Part shown: positions 10,476 to 20,300 of the stretch, piece after piece
Layout: each line of letters opens with the position of its first letter
Numbering within the stretch: the stretch's first letter is position 1
DNA from: an uncultured Lachnoclostridium sp.
GTDB taxonomy: Bacteria > Bacillota > Clostridia > Lachnospirales > Lachnospiraceae
Length of the DNA stretch: 64,000 nt
Assembly (NCBI GenBank): GCA_930986645.1
Contig: CAKNJS010000006.1
Span: 31,430 to 95,429, forward strand
Reading direction: 5' to 3'
The notes under the pieces: model-generated
What the model was told of the DNA's origin: nothing
Databases searched by the model: none
The model's input: only the letters and a program-made list of their open reading frames with translations
Translations under genes and position numbers: made by a program

Positions 10476-11246
10476 TTATGAATGATTTCTTCTATGCTGT
10501 CTCTTCCATTTCTCAATAAGGTCGGGATCCGTCTCATCCGGCATATTTTTGCGTATTTCATCAATCTCACGGCGCATCTGGGCATTGATCTCCATATAGT
10601 CATCCTGCTTTGTAATAAGGATATGGTATTCTTCAAGAGACATATACTTATACGAGGCATAGAGGTAAGGTTTGATCAGTGCCTTGTCCTGACAGATCTG
10701 ATACGCCCTGTCATACATACGCGCTGCCTCCTGATAGAGAAAGAGCCTTCCGTATGCCGCGCCCAGCCCCGCATAAATCCTGCCGTAGAATTTGTCATCT
10801 ACAGTCTCGTCCTTTTCCTGATTGAGGATGGCCTGATAAACAAGGATTGCTTCCTCTACCTCCCCGCTTTCCAGAAGATTGTCGCCCTTATATTTCTGAC
10901 GCTCAATGTCTTTCTGGTTCTTCAGATGCTCAAGCACATTCTGAATACGGATCATTTCCGGTTCACGGTAGATTTTAGACGCCTTCAGAATCGTCAGCAC
11001 AAATTTTTCCACCGATCCGCGCAGACGGAGCACGTCTCTTAGATCCGATGCGAGCCGGTCCATGCCGAGTTCCTCTTCAAGCCAGTCACAGAGCTGTACA
11101 TTCATGATCGTATAATCGATCAGATACAGATTGTTGCACAGATAATAGCACAGTTCTTCGATCGTGAAAATACGGCAGTGTATTCTTGTAATCTCATAAG
11201 GATGAGCAGCATGTCTGTCATGACAAAGAATTAAATTTCCCATCAT
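10476..11246 (-). CDS. TPR-like helical protein of unknown function (third gene of cassette)
   Basis: ESGEVEEAILVYQAILNQEKDE..FYGRIYAGLGAAYGRLFLYQEAARMYDRAYQICQD resembles TPR hairpins; overlaps upstream gene by about 29 nt. Confidence 0.7.
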   Translation of the reverse strand: MMGNLILCHDRHAAHPYEITRIHCRIFTIEELCYYLCNNLYLIDYTIMNVQLCDWLEEELGMDRLASDLRDVLRLRGSVEKFVLTILKASKIYREPEMIRIQNVLEHLKNQKDIERQKYKGDNLLESGEVEEAILVYQAILNQEKDETVDDKFYGRIYAGLGAAYGRLFLYQEAARMYDRAYQICQDKALIKPYLYASYKYMSLEEYHILITKQDDYMEINAQMRREIDEIRKNMPDETDPDLIEKWKRQHRRNHS

Positions 11247-12501
11247 TGCCTCCTAAATGTATCGTTTTCTCAGCATGGAAATCCGTCGCCGGGAAAAAGT
11301 CTCCGAATCCTGCATCTCTCACAGATATCCTGCATGTCCTGCGGTCAAGAAAAACCGTCTCCAGCTGCAGGCGGACTGAATATTCCGAGCGTTTCGGCAG
11401 CTGGGCAAGAGAGATTTTTTCTGTTCTTACACTGCCTTGGATCAGCGATTCAATATGAAATTCAATTTCATCCATATCCTCGCAGAGAACCTCCCACTGG
11501 TTGTTGGACTCATACCAGTGGGCGCCCCAAGATACGATCGGATACCACATTTCCTTGCCGTCTACCCGCATATTCACAGTAATCTGATCTGTAAGCTTAT
11601 CCTCAGAGAGATATACCGGATTCTCTATATGCATAAAAAGCTTTCTGTATGCTGTATAGCACGCCCCTTTACTGTAAAGGTTATTTCCGATAAATGCTCT
11701 TCTTCCGTTGCACAGCACACGGAGGGCTTTCGGATACCAGTTGTTCTCGAACCCTTCACCTGTCAGGAATACAGAAGATACGATTCTCTTATCAAATACA
11801 CTCTCTATAAATTTGCAGAACATGGCATCTGCTTCTTTTGCTTTGTCTTCATTGAGAACCGGATAGACCATAGCCAGTTCTTTCATATGCGCGCTTGCCA
11901 CCTCATCCACTGTGACAAACGTTGTCTTTCCTCCGTCAAGTCCCGGACGGAGACGACGCAGCATATACGCCCGGATCTCATTGCGGTCACAGCAGAACAA
12001 AGCCGCATCATACTGCCACAATTCCTTGGGCTGATAGAAAAGATAGTTGCAGAAGCTCTCTTTATAATCCTGTATAAAGATATGCCGCTTGTCAATACCC
12101 ATGCGCACCGCAATACCACGGAGCATCTGCGCAAGTTCCTCCGTAAGCTCCGGAACGGTAAAAACAATTCCGTCAATTACCGGAAACGGCTGAAGAGACA
12201 TCTGGATAAACCGGGATAAAAGCCAGACCGCGTCATATGTCTCCTCACCGAACTCAATCTTGTCTCCCGCAAGACTTTTACTTAAAAGCCTTGTAACCGT
12301 GAATCCTTCTTTGATGGATACAAGTCTTTTGGCCTCTTTCCCGTAAGCCCACGTATCCCGAAGTTTTCCTATAATAAGCGGGATCTGGTAATTATCGGAA
12401 TCCACCTCCAGTGTATCCGGCTCCAGATTCTGATCGTTATAAAAACTGATCTGGCACGTCTTTTCATTTATCTCATAACCAATGATACTGCCCTGTCCCA
12501 T
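11218..12501 (-). CDS. Degenerate Hsp70/actin-fold (ASKHA)-like protein of unknown function
   Basis: IIGYEINEKTCQISFYND near N-terminus and SSVFLTGEGFENNWYPKALRVLCNGRRAFIGNNLYSKGACYTAYRKL resemble Hsp70 phosphate/adenosine regions but are diverged. I recall a similar family as a Lachnospiraceae DUF (possibly DUF5716); unverified. Confidence 0.6.
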   Translation of the reverse strand: MGQGSIIGYEINEKTCQISFYNDQNLEPDTLEVDSDNYQIPLIIGKLRDTWAYGKEAKRLVSIKEGFTVTRLLSKSLAGDKIEFGEETYDAVWLLSRFIQMSLQPFPVIDGIVFTVPELTEELAQMLRGIAVRMGIDKRHIFIQDYKESFCNYLFYQPKELWQYDAALFCCDRNEIRAYMLRRLRPGLDGGKTTFVTVDEVASAHMKELAMVYPVLNEDKAKEADAMFCKFIESVFDKRIVSSVFLTGEGFENNWYPKALRVLCNGRRAFIGNNLYSKGACYTAYRKLFMHIENPVYLSEDKLTDQITVNMRVDGKEMWYPIVSWGAHWYESNNQWEVLCEDMDEIEFHIESLIQGSVRTEKISLAQLPKRSEYSVRLQLETVFLDRRTCRISVRDAGFGDFFPATDFHAEKTIHLGGNDGKFNSLS

Positions 12502-12519
12502 GTTATACAGACAACCTCC

Positions 12520-15500
12520 TTATTCCTGTGCGAACATATGGGCCGCCACCGCGTCTTCCAGCGCATACGCCTGCATCTTTCTCTTTCTTTCCTGTTCGTT
12601 TTTCTCCATAAGAATATCATTCAGGCGTCCGTAGCGTCCCTGCTCGCCGGGCTCGCTCTCCCGCACGCATATCTCTTTATCACTGCGGTAAGAATTGCCG
12701 TCTATCGTCTCTTTAAAGTAATATTTCAGCTTTTCGTTGGCAAACAGCACAAACTTTTTAACATAGAGATTCTCATACATCGGCGTGAGAACTTCCGTAG
12801 AATAATCATTCTGTTCCTGCCCGTTTTTCTGAAGCTGATAATAAAGCATGACCCTGCTCCCCTTCTGACCCTTGTATTCGATCAGCGTCTTGTCCCAGAG
12901 CTGCAGCTCTATCAGCCATTCCTTTTCATAGGAAAGGAAAAACGGAAAATAAATCTGTTTGCCGCAGAGTTCCTGAAGAAACTTCTTTAATGTTTTCCGC
13001 GTCTGCGCATTATATTCCCTGTCAGAATAGTATTTCAATACAGCGATCTTGCAGACATCCCCTGTTTCTTCGCCTTTTTCATATTCCCTGCAGATAATGT
13101 CAATCACACTGCGCCCGATCTTCCGCTCCTCTACAACATACTCTCTGGACACATAGGTGAGATATGCCTGCTGGAGTCTGAAATATGCGCCTTCCGCATA
13201 ATACTGTTCGAAGATCTGTGCTTCCTGAAAGAGTTCCTCTGAAAAGAGCATCTGTGTCAGGATACGTTCCGCCAGTTTATGGGTATGGATTTCATAATCT
13301 CTAGCCTCTCTCCAGAGAAGCTTCATATCTGATGTGGCGCCGCAGTAATAATTGGCAAGATAAGTCAGAATCACTTTGTCATACTGCTGTTTCTTAAACA
13401 GGTCAAAGCAGACATATGTAAGAAAATCATCATTTTCATAGTTATTCTCACGAATTGTCCTGCTGCACAGGCTGAATATCTCCTCCTCAGGATAATTCTC
13501 AAGCCCGTTCTCCTGTACAACCTCAAGCGTCAGTTCCTGTTTCTGTTCCTCTTCACGGTTTCTGCGCAGGCCGTTAATATACTTTCTGCACATATCCATA
13601 TACCGCAGCTCATAGAAGAGACGTTTGCTCTCATATGGAATGGAATCCGTATAATGTCTCCCATCCTTCGACTCCCACACAAGCCTGTCAGTCTTTGCAT
13701 ACAGAAATACCATTGCACCGTGCTCTGTATAAGGTGCCTTCTGGGTGATCGTGCCATCCTCCGCAATGACATGGATATACTTCATATTCCGCACTTTCGT
13801 TGTGATCCAGTACGCGTGGCATACATCGTAAAGCGCTTTCACACGTTCCGGATTCATAGCGGATTCCACCACAAATCTCTTATAAATAATCCGAAGCTGC
13901 TCATTTACATTCCTGCGGTCAAGCTGATTCCACGCAAATGCCTCCATCTCATCCCTGTAATGAGCATAAATCTCACTGGATTCGTCCTCATATGTAATAA
14001 GATTGGAATAGAGGAAGGCGCATTTGTGATAATCCAGATTATTGCCATGCATAAAATACAGGTATACAGATCTCGGAAGCGGTTTATGGAACTGTTCCGG
14101 ACGCACCGTCGCCATATAGTACTCATAGAGCTGTGCGATCTTAAGCTCGCCTTCCACCGCTTTCTCATACCATTTAAAATAGCAGCTTTCCACACAGTTT
14201 CCTTTTATCAGGAGCGTACAAATCGCAGTCAGTATCATTGACTCATTGTACATCCCGTACGCCTGAACAAGGACATTATACAGATGTCTGTCAAACACCT
14301 TCATCTGACTGGCAAGATTGGCCGTATAAAGAGCCAGCTCTCTTGTCATAAGCTTGTATTTCACCGCAAAAAGCAGTACCTGTACCTCGAACATTCCCAG
14401 CTTTTTCAAGGACGAGCTCTTGTCCCTAAAGCAGCGGAACGCCTGCAGATAGAACCAGATACTGTGGGACTTATCCTCATAAAACTGCTTTTCCAGCGCC
14501 CGAAGCCTCTCACTGTATATCTTATATTCGGAATCCACTTCGACCAGCATACAGAGAATCTTCCAGCTGTCCGGATGTTTCATAAACGACTTTGAAAGTT
14601 CTTCGGCAACCTTTCTCTGTCCGATCGTATCGTTTGAGAGAAGCGTTGTCAGATAGAGATAGTAAGAACTTAATTCCACATCTTTGCCGATTGCAAACCG
14701 ATTGTAATTATACGATTCAAGAATCCACTTAGCCTCATCATTTCTGCCGCCGATCAGACAGATATGAGCATGCGCCAAAAGATAGAACTCATTATTTTCA
14801 TCCATTTCGCGCAGGTGTTTGATTCTTCTGACCGCTTCATCCACCCAGTCCGCAAGCTGCATCTTTCCGGCTTCGTATTTCAGATAATTCTTAATAATCC
14901 CCGTGAACTCCCTGTCATTCGCTCTGCGCTCTTCATCCCTGACAATATCCTTCTCGACCACCACTTCATAAGTCAGAGTCTCATATGGGGTCTCAAGGAT
15001 AATCCGTCCGAAATTGCTGCCTCTGTGCAGTTTCTCTGTGTCGAGGAAATATTCAAGGCGGTAAGAATTTCCGATAAACTCTTCGGTCGTAATACGGGTA
15101 TGCTCCACGTAAAGGAAATCTCCCTCTGTCCTGACATCAATTTCCAGATATCCCCATGTATTCTTTTTAATAGCAAATGTCTCCTTACGGGGCTCTGTCA
15201 GAGAGATAAAAGCCCTGCTCTCCTCCTCCAGAGTAAGGAAAATCTTTTCCTTCTGCTTGCAGCCTACAAGGAACTCCTCCAACGCCTGCTGATCCAGCTC
15301 CCATTTGCGCATATTATCATAGAGGGCCTGAATCCTTTTATCCTCATATTTCAGGATTTCATAGAAATCTCTTGAGCGGAACAGTTTGACCGCCTCTGCG
15401 CCATCCCTGAAAGACAGCTTTTTAAAATCGTCCAGACTCTGCACTTTGCCGTAATTAGTCATCACAAAAGGCTTCTCGATAATCGCCGTAAAGGCAATGT

Positions 15501-15822
15501 CGAACTCGCCTCCGTTGCAGACAATCGTAAACTTCCCGTGCTCTACGTGTCCGGGCACCAGTCCGGTCCCGTCATATGTATAATAGATATTGACCGGATT
15601 AGAATCAAAGCCCTGCTCGTCACAGTGGACGCGGTATGAAGAGGGATATACAAGCCCCCTGATCGTCCCTTCCCCCTGATTCTGGAGAGAAAAGCTTCCT
15701 CTGTATTTTTCTCCCTCACCGACACGCATGATAATGCGCGTCTCCGGAAAAATAATCTCCGGCTGCGGGATATGGAAATCTCCTTTGGCAAAACGCTTGA
15801 TCTTATTCTTCAAATCAGTCAC
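12520..15822 (-). CDS. Large (1100 aa) protein of unknown function: N-terminal beta-rich domain plus long helical-repeat body
   Basis: Single 3.3-kb ORF; N-terminus IIFPETRIIMRVGEGEKYRGSFSLQNQGEGTIRGLVYPSS.. looks Ig/beta-sandwich; rest is Tyr/Leu-rich helical repeat-like. Possibly DUF5717 from memory; unverified. Confidence 0.65.
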   Translation of the reverse strand: MTDLKNKIKRFAKGDFHIPQPEIIFPETRIIMRVGEGEKYRGSFSLQNQGEGTIRGLVYPSSYRVHCDEQGFDSNPVNIYYTYDGTGLVPGHVEHGKFTIVCNGGEFDIAFTAIIEKPFVMTNYGKVQSLDDFKKLSFRDGAEAVKLFRSRDFYEILKYEDKRIQALYDNMRKWELDQQALEEFLVGCKQKEKIFLTLEEESRAFISLTEPRKETFAIKKNTWGYLEIDVRTEGDFLYVEHTRITTEEFIGNSYRLEYFLDTEKLHRGSNFGRIILETPYETLTYEVVVEKDIVRDEERRANDREFTGIIKNYLKYEAGKMQLADWVDEAVRRIKHLREMDENNEFYLLAHAHICLIGGRNDEAKWILESYNYNRFAIGKDVELSSYYLYLTTLLSNDTIGQRKVAEELSKSFMKHPDSWKILCMLVEVDSEYKIYSERLRALEKQFYEDKSHSIWFYLQAFRCFRDKSSSLKKLGMFEVQVLLFAVKYKLMTRELALYTANLASQMKVFDRHLYNVLVQAYGMYNESMILTAICTLLIKGNCVESCYFKWYEKAVEGELKIAQLYEYYMATVRPEQFHKPLPRSVYLYFMHGNNLDYHKCAFLYSNLITYEDESSEIYAHYRDEMEAFAWNQLDRRNVNEQLRIIYKRFVVESAMNPERVKALYDVCHAYWITTKVRNMKYIHVIAEDGTITQKAPYTEHGAMVFLYAKTDRLVWESKDGRHYTDSIPYESKRLFYELRYMDMCRKYINGLRRNREEEQKQELTLEVVQENGLENYPEEEIFSLCSRTIRENNYENDDFLTYVCFDLFKKQQYDKVILTYLANYYCGATSDMKLLWREARDYEIHTHKLAERILTQMLFSEELFQEAQIFEQYYAEGAYFRLQQAYLTYVSREYVVEERKIGRSVIDIICREYEKGEETGDVCKIAVLKYYSDREYNAQTRKTLKKFLQELCGKQIYFPFFLSYEKEWLIELQLWDKTLIEYKGQKGSRVMLYYQLQKNGQEQNDYSTEVLTPMYENLYVKKFVLFANEKLKYYFKETIDGNSYRSDKEICVRESEPGEQGRYGRLNDILMEKNEQERKRKMQAYALEDAVAAHMFAQE

Positions 15823-15871
15823 CTACTCACAATTCTTCTTCTGCCCGGAAGGCAAAAATACGCTACTATGA

Positions 15872-15901
15872 ATTATAGCATTGTTGCATAGTAACATGCA
15901 A
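15872..15901 (-). promoter_or_regulatory. Promoter of the three-gene cassette with nested inverted repeats
   Basis: Minus strand TTGCAT - 18 nt - TATAAT; inverted repeats tactatg(15864-15870)/catagta(15887-15893) and ttgcat(15884-15889)/atgcaa(15896-15901). Confidence 0.65.
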
Positions 15902-15945
15902 TGGCGGATTCAAAGAATTTATGTCGAATTGTATACACGTATTCA

Positions 15946-16413
15946 TTATGAGGCATCCGTAAAATCCTTAATCATCTGTTTATAGTCCAGCTTCTTATAC
16001 CCAAGCCTTTCATATAAAGAAACAGCGCGCGTATTCTCCTCCTCTGCCTCCAGCCTGATTCTGCTGATTCTTCCTCTGTTATTTTCTTCCACATAGGAAA
16101 AAAACTCTCTTCCCAGACCGCGGGAGCGGAATTCCTCCCGGATGTAGAGTTCCTCGATCCAGAGCACCTGTCCTCCCGCTTCCTGTGAAAATGTTCTCGC
16201 CGTCAGGCCGTATCCGGCTGTTTTTCCCTCAAATTCCAGCAGATAAATCTCGGCATATTCATCGGACCGCAGTGCCTCGTCCGCCGTCTTCTCAAAATAT
16301 TCCCGGGGGATTGGATGCAGTACAGCATCCGAGCTGTAAAATTCCTCCGCCATTTTTACATATAAATCTCTGTCATTTTCTGTCATTTTCCGTATCATCT
16401 GTTTTACCTCCAA
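15946..16413 (-). CDS. GNAT family N-acetyltransferase
   Basis: LWIEELYIREEFRSRGLGREFFSYVEE (acetyl-CoA motif) and ENTRAVSLYERLGYKK. Confidence 0.92.
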   Translation of the reverse strand: MEVKQMIRKMTENDRDLYVKMAEEFYSSDAVLHPIPREYFEKTADEALRSDEYAEIYLLEFEGKTAGYGLTARTFSQEAGGQVLWIEELYIREEFRSRGLGREFFSYVEENNRGRISRIRLEAEEENTRAVSLYERLGYKKLDYKQMIKDFTDAS

Positions 16414-16492
16414 TAACGTATGTGGTCTTATAGTATCCTATTTTTCTATTCTTATCAACAAAACAAAAGCTTTTCTAAAGATTCCTTTGTAC

Positions 16493-16542
16493 AAAAAACA
16501 GCCGGAATACAGGTCTGAAGTACAACACCTGTATTCCGGCTG
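16493..16542 (-). terminator. Intrinsic terminator of hom-apgM
   Basis: CAGCCGGAATACAGGT/ACCTGTATTCCGGCTG 16-bp stem followed by TTTTTTG on minus strand. Confidence 0.88.
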
Positions 16543-16558
16543 AATGTTTCTTACGGTT

Positions 16559-17794
16559 TTATTGTTTTTTCAACAGATGATCGATCAGAGTATACCCCTT
16601 TTCCACAAAGATCCCTGTCTCTTTTCCGGTCTTCTCATTGTAACTTTCTTTTCCTTCTGCCGGATCTGTACTGTCGTAGATCATATACGGCACAGGGTCT
16701 GAAGTATGAGTACGCACCCGCACAGGCGTGGGATGATCCGGCATCACAAGCATCCTGAAATCTGTACCTGACTTTTCAAGAGCTTCTGCAACCGGGCCGA
16801 TCACCTGTTCGTCAATATACTCGATCGCAGCGATTTTGTCCTCAGCACTTCCCTGATGTCCCATTTCGTCGGGAGCTTCAATATGTACATATACAAAATC
16901 AAATCCATCTTCCGTCAGCGCTTTCACCGCTGCCTGGCCTTTCCCCCGATAATTTGTATGCAGACCGCCATTGGCGCCCTCTACAATAATATTGTGCATA
17001 CCGGCACCCGCCGCGATACCCTTTAACAGGTCTACCGCAGAGATCATAGCACCTTTCACCCCATTCTTTTCCTCGAATGAAGTAAGAGCTGGCCGTGTTC
17101 CCGCGCCCCAGAACCACGCGGAATTTGCAGGATTCTTTCCTTCGGCACGGCGCTTTACATTGATGGGATGGTCTTTCAGGATGTCATAGCTTCTCACCAT
17201 CATATCCTTCAGGACAGGATCTTGGGGCAGATAATCCCCGATCCGTTTCGTCAGAATATCGTGGGGAGCCGTCAGTTCCACGACTTTTCCATTGGTATGG
17301 ATCAGCAGATGGCGGTAACTTGTTCCCACATAAAATTTATATCCGGGCGTATAGCAGGGACGCTCTGCCGCACTGCCATGCGCAAACTCTTCTTTTAAGG
17401 CTTCAATGAGGACAGCTGCGTCTTCCGTGCTGATCTCGCCGGAACTGTGATCTAATATAGTATGATCTTCATACCGTTCTTCACTCTCTGACAAAGTGAC
17501 AAGATTGCATCGGAAAGATACATCATCCTCCCCCATCTCCGCTCCGATACTTAACGCCTCCAGTGGAGATCGTCCCGAATAATACTTCTTCGGATCATAT
17601 CCGATCACGGACAGATTGGCCGTATCGCTCCCCGGCGCCATTCCCTCCGGCACCGTGCGTACCATTCCAATCTCCGCAGTCTTTGCGAGGCGGTCCATAT
17701 TCGGCGTGCGGGCAGCTTCCAATGGGGTCTTCCCGTCCAGTTTTTCAAGCGGCTCATCCGCCATCCCGTCACATAAGATCACAATATATTTCAT
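16559..17794 (-). CDS. apgM: ApgM-type cofactor-independent phosphoglycerate mutase family; probable homoserine kinase by context
   Basis: MKYIVILCDGMADEPLEKLDGKTPLEAARTPNMDRLA and APGSDTANLSVIGYDP; directly downstream of hom. Confidence 0.88.
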   Translation of the reverse strand: MKYIVILCDGMADEPLEKLDGKTPLEAARTPNMDRLAKTAEIGMVRTVPEGMAPGSDTANLSVIGYDPKKYYSGRSPLEALSIGAEMGEDDVSFRCNLVTLSESEERYEDHTILDHSSGEISTEDAAVLIEALKEEFAHGSAAERPCYTPGYKFYVGTSYRHLLIHTNGKVVELTAPHDILTKRIGDYLPQDPVLKDMMVRSYDILKDHPINVKRRAEGKNPANSAWFWGAGTRPALTSFEEKNGVKGAMISAVDLLKGIAAGAGMHNIIVEGANGGLHTNYRGKGQAAVKALTEDGFDFVYVHIEAPDEMGHQGSAEDKIAAIEYIDEQVIGPVAEALEKSGTDFRMLVMPDHPTPVRVRTHTSDPVPYMIYDSTDPAEGKESYNEKTGKETGIFVEKGYTLIDHLLKKQ

Positions 17795-17824
17795 TTCCTT
17801 CCTCCTGTTAACACCAAGCTGCCT

Positions 17825-19042
17825 TTAGTCCTCGATACGGATCATGTGAAGGATACCATCTATCTGAGAAGATCTGGCAAGATAATCTCCTTCCGTCATT
17901 ACTTCCGTCACAACACCGAATTCATTGTCCAGTCCGTCAACCGTAACTTTCTGCACCGGCCCGAATACTTTTTCAACTTCCGCAAGGCGTTCTTCCGCGT
18001 TTCCGCTGATACGGAGGAAAAACTGTTTTTCTGTATCCTCAATCGGGAGAAGTGTCAGCTTTTCATTCTTCCACATTGTCATAATATTTCTGCGAAGATG
18101 CTTCGCTTCATCTACAACATCTGCCACAACCGCACTGGCCGTAGGGAGTTTACCTGCACCGCTGCCGTAGAACATAGCATCCCCCAGCATATTTCCGTGT
18201 ACAAACACTGCATTAAACACATCATCCACACTGTACAGCGGGTGTTCTTTGTTCAGGAGCACAGGAGCTACGATCGCATGGAGATGATCCCCGTGACGCT
18301 TGCTTGACGCAAGCAGCTTGATCGTCATCCCCATTTTCTTAGCATAAAGCATATCTTTTTTCGTGATCTTTGTAATTCCTTCTGTGTGGATATCCTCAAA
18401 ATCAACCTGCTGTCCGGAAATCAGGGATGAGAGTATAGCAATCTTCCGGCAGGCATCGTATCCTTCTACGTCCGCTTCGGGATTGCGTTCTGCATAGCCG
18501 TTGTCCTGCGCTTCTTTTAAAACTTCATCATAATCCGCACCTTCGTAGAACATCTTGCTGAGCATATAGTTGGTCGTACCGTTCAGGATACCTGTGATCT
18601 CTTCGATCCTGTCAGCAGTCAACGAAGAGTTCAGTGCACGGATGATCGGGATACCGCCGCCCACACTGGCTTCAAACAGGAAGTTAAGTTCTCTGTCCCG
18701 GGCAATGGATAAAAGTTCCGCTCCGTGCTTTGCAACCAGCGCCTTATTAGACGTAACAACGCTTTTTCCCGCTTCAAGGCACCTCTTTACAAATGTATAC
18801 GCCGGCTCAATCCCGCCCATTACTTCCACTACAATACGGATCTCCGGGTCATTAATAATAACATCTACGTCATGTACGATCTTCTCCTGTATCGGATCGC
18901 CGGGAAAATCTCTGAGATCGAGAACGTATTTTATATTAATTTCATTTCCCGCACGCTGATTGATAATATCCCCATTTGTATTTATTACCTCGACTACACC
19001 GGAACCTACGGTACCGTACCCCATTACTGCTATATTTACCAT
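17825..19042 (-). CDS. hom: Homoserine dehydrogenase (with C-terminal ACT-like region)
   Basis: VNIAVMGYGTVGSGVVEVI; NGTTNYMLSKM; NPEADVEGYDACRKIAIL. Confidence 0.95.
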   Translation of the reverse strand: MVNIAVMGYGTVGSGVVEVINTNGDIINQRAGNEINIKYVLDLRDFPGDPIQEKIVHDVDVIINDPEIRIVVEVMGGIEPAYTFVKRCLEAGKSVVTSNKALVAKHGAELLSIARDRELNFLFEASVGGGIPIIRALNSSLTADRIEEITGILNGTTNYMLSKMFYEGADYDEVLKEAQDNGYAERNPEADVEGYDACRKIAILSSLISGQQVDFEDIHTEGITKITKKDMLYAKKMGMTIKLLASSKRHGDHLHAIVAPVLLNKEHPLYSVDDVFNAVFVHGNMLGDAMFYGSGAGKLPTASAVVADVVDEAKHLRRNIMTMWKNEKLTLLPIEDTEKQFFLRISGNAEERLAEVEKVFGPVQKVTVDGLDNEFGVVTEVMTEGDYLARSSQIDGILHMIRIED

Positions 19043-19105
19043 CGTTTTCTCCTTCCCTGTACTCTGTATTCTAATGCTTCCGCGAAGCGTCCGGCCGCAC
19101 TGCTC

Positions 19106-20228
19106 TTACTGTTCATCCGCCGGCTTTCCTGTCTCCGCGCTTAAATATGCATTGATAAACGGATCGATATTGCCGTCCATTACAGCATTTACATTGCTGA
19201 CCTCTGTATTGGTTCTGTGATCTTTTACAAGCGTATATGGCTGCATGACATAAGAACGGATCTGGTTTCCGAAATTAATATCTCGCACTTCTCCCCTGAT
19301 ATCCGACATTTTTTCGGCCTGTTCCTGCTGTTTCATAAGATACAGCTTGGATTTGAGCATCTGCATTGCCTTGTCTTTATTCATATGCTGGGAACGCTCA
19401 TTCTGGCACTGCACCACAATGCCGGTCGGCAGGTGAGTGATCCTCACCGCGGATGAAGTCTTATTGATATGCTGTCCGCCCGCACCGCTGGAACGGTAGG
19501 TATCAATCTTCAGATCATCATCATTGATCTCAATGTCGATATCCTCTTCGATATCCGGGATCACGTCGCAGGAAGCAAAAGATGTCTGACGTTTTCCTGC
19601 CGCATTAAAGGGTGAGATACGCACCAGACGGTGTACGCCTTTTTCCGAGCGCAGATATCCATAGGCATTCTCGCCTTTCACCTCGAAGGTAACTCCCTTT
19701 ATCCCTGCCACATCGCCTTCCAGATAATCAAGTTCCTCTACATCATACCCTTTTTTCTCTGCCCATCTTGTGTACATACGGTACAGCATTCCTGCCCAGT
19801 CACAGGACTCCGTTCCGCCCGCTCCGGCATGAAGCGTCACGATGGCGTTATCCTTGTCATACGGACCTGTCAGAAGAGTACTGATCCGGAGTTCTTCAAA
19901 AGCCTCCTCGAATGTTTTCAGTTCCTCCTCAATCTCTTTTGAGGTCTCTTCGTCCGGCTCCTCCTCACTCATTTCTATGAGCAGTTTCATATCCTCATAG
20001 TCCGAGCAGAGCTGCTCGACCTCTTTGACAGAATCCTCAAGACCTTTCAGTTCTTTCATTACCTTCTGGGAAGTCTCCGGATCATCCCAGAATCCGGGCT
20101 CCTCCAGCCTTTTCTGTAATTCTTCAATTCTGAGTTTCTTTGACGCTAAGTCAAAGTGAATCCCTCAAATCTTTCAGCGGCTCTTCGTATGCAGTCAGTC
20201 TTGACTTCAGTTCATCTAATAAAACCAC
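19106..20228 (-). CDS. prfB: Peptide chain release factor 2, translated by +1 programmed frameshift
   Basis: Frame 1: GTG at 20228 (AAAGAGGTG RBS) MVLLDELKSRLTAYEEPLKDLRDSL then in-frame TGA at 20151-20153 (codon 26) in ...AGGGATTCACTTTGAC...; +1 frame continues DLASKKLRIEELQKRLE... into the track ORF with RISPF and SGAGGQHINKT motifs. Confidence 0.95.
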
Positions 20229-20300
20229 CTTATTCACCTCTTTCTTTATTTTCATATTAAATGAAAGGATTTTTATCCTCTGATTTCAGCCTTCTTCGTC

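Noticed and set aside
11437-12219. 260-aa plus-strand ORF
   Set aside because: Antisense to the Hsp70-like cassette gene; no motif and no RBS context.
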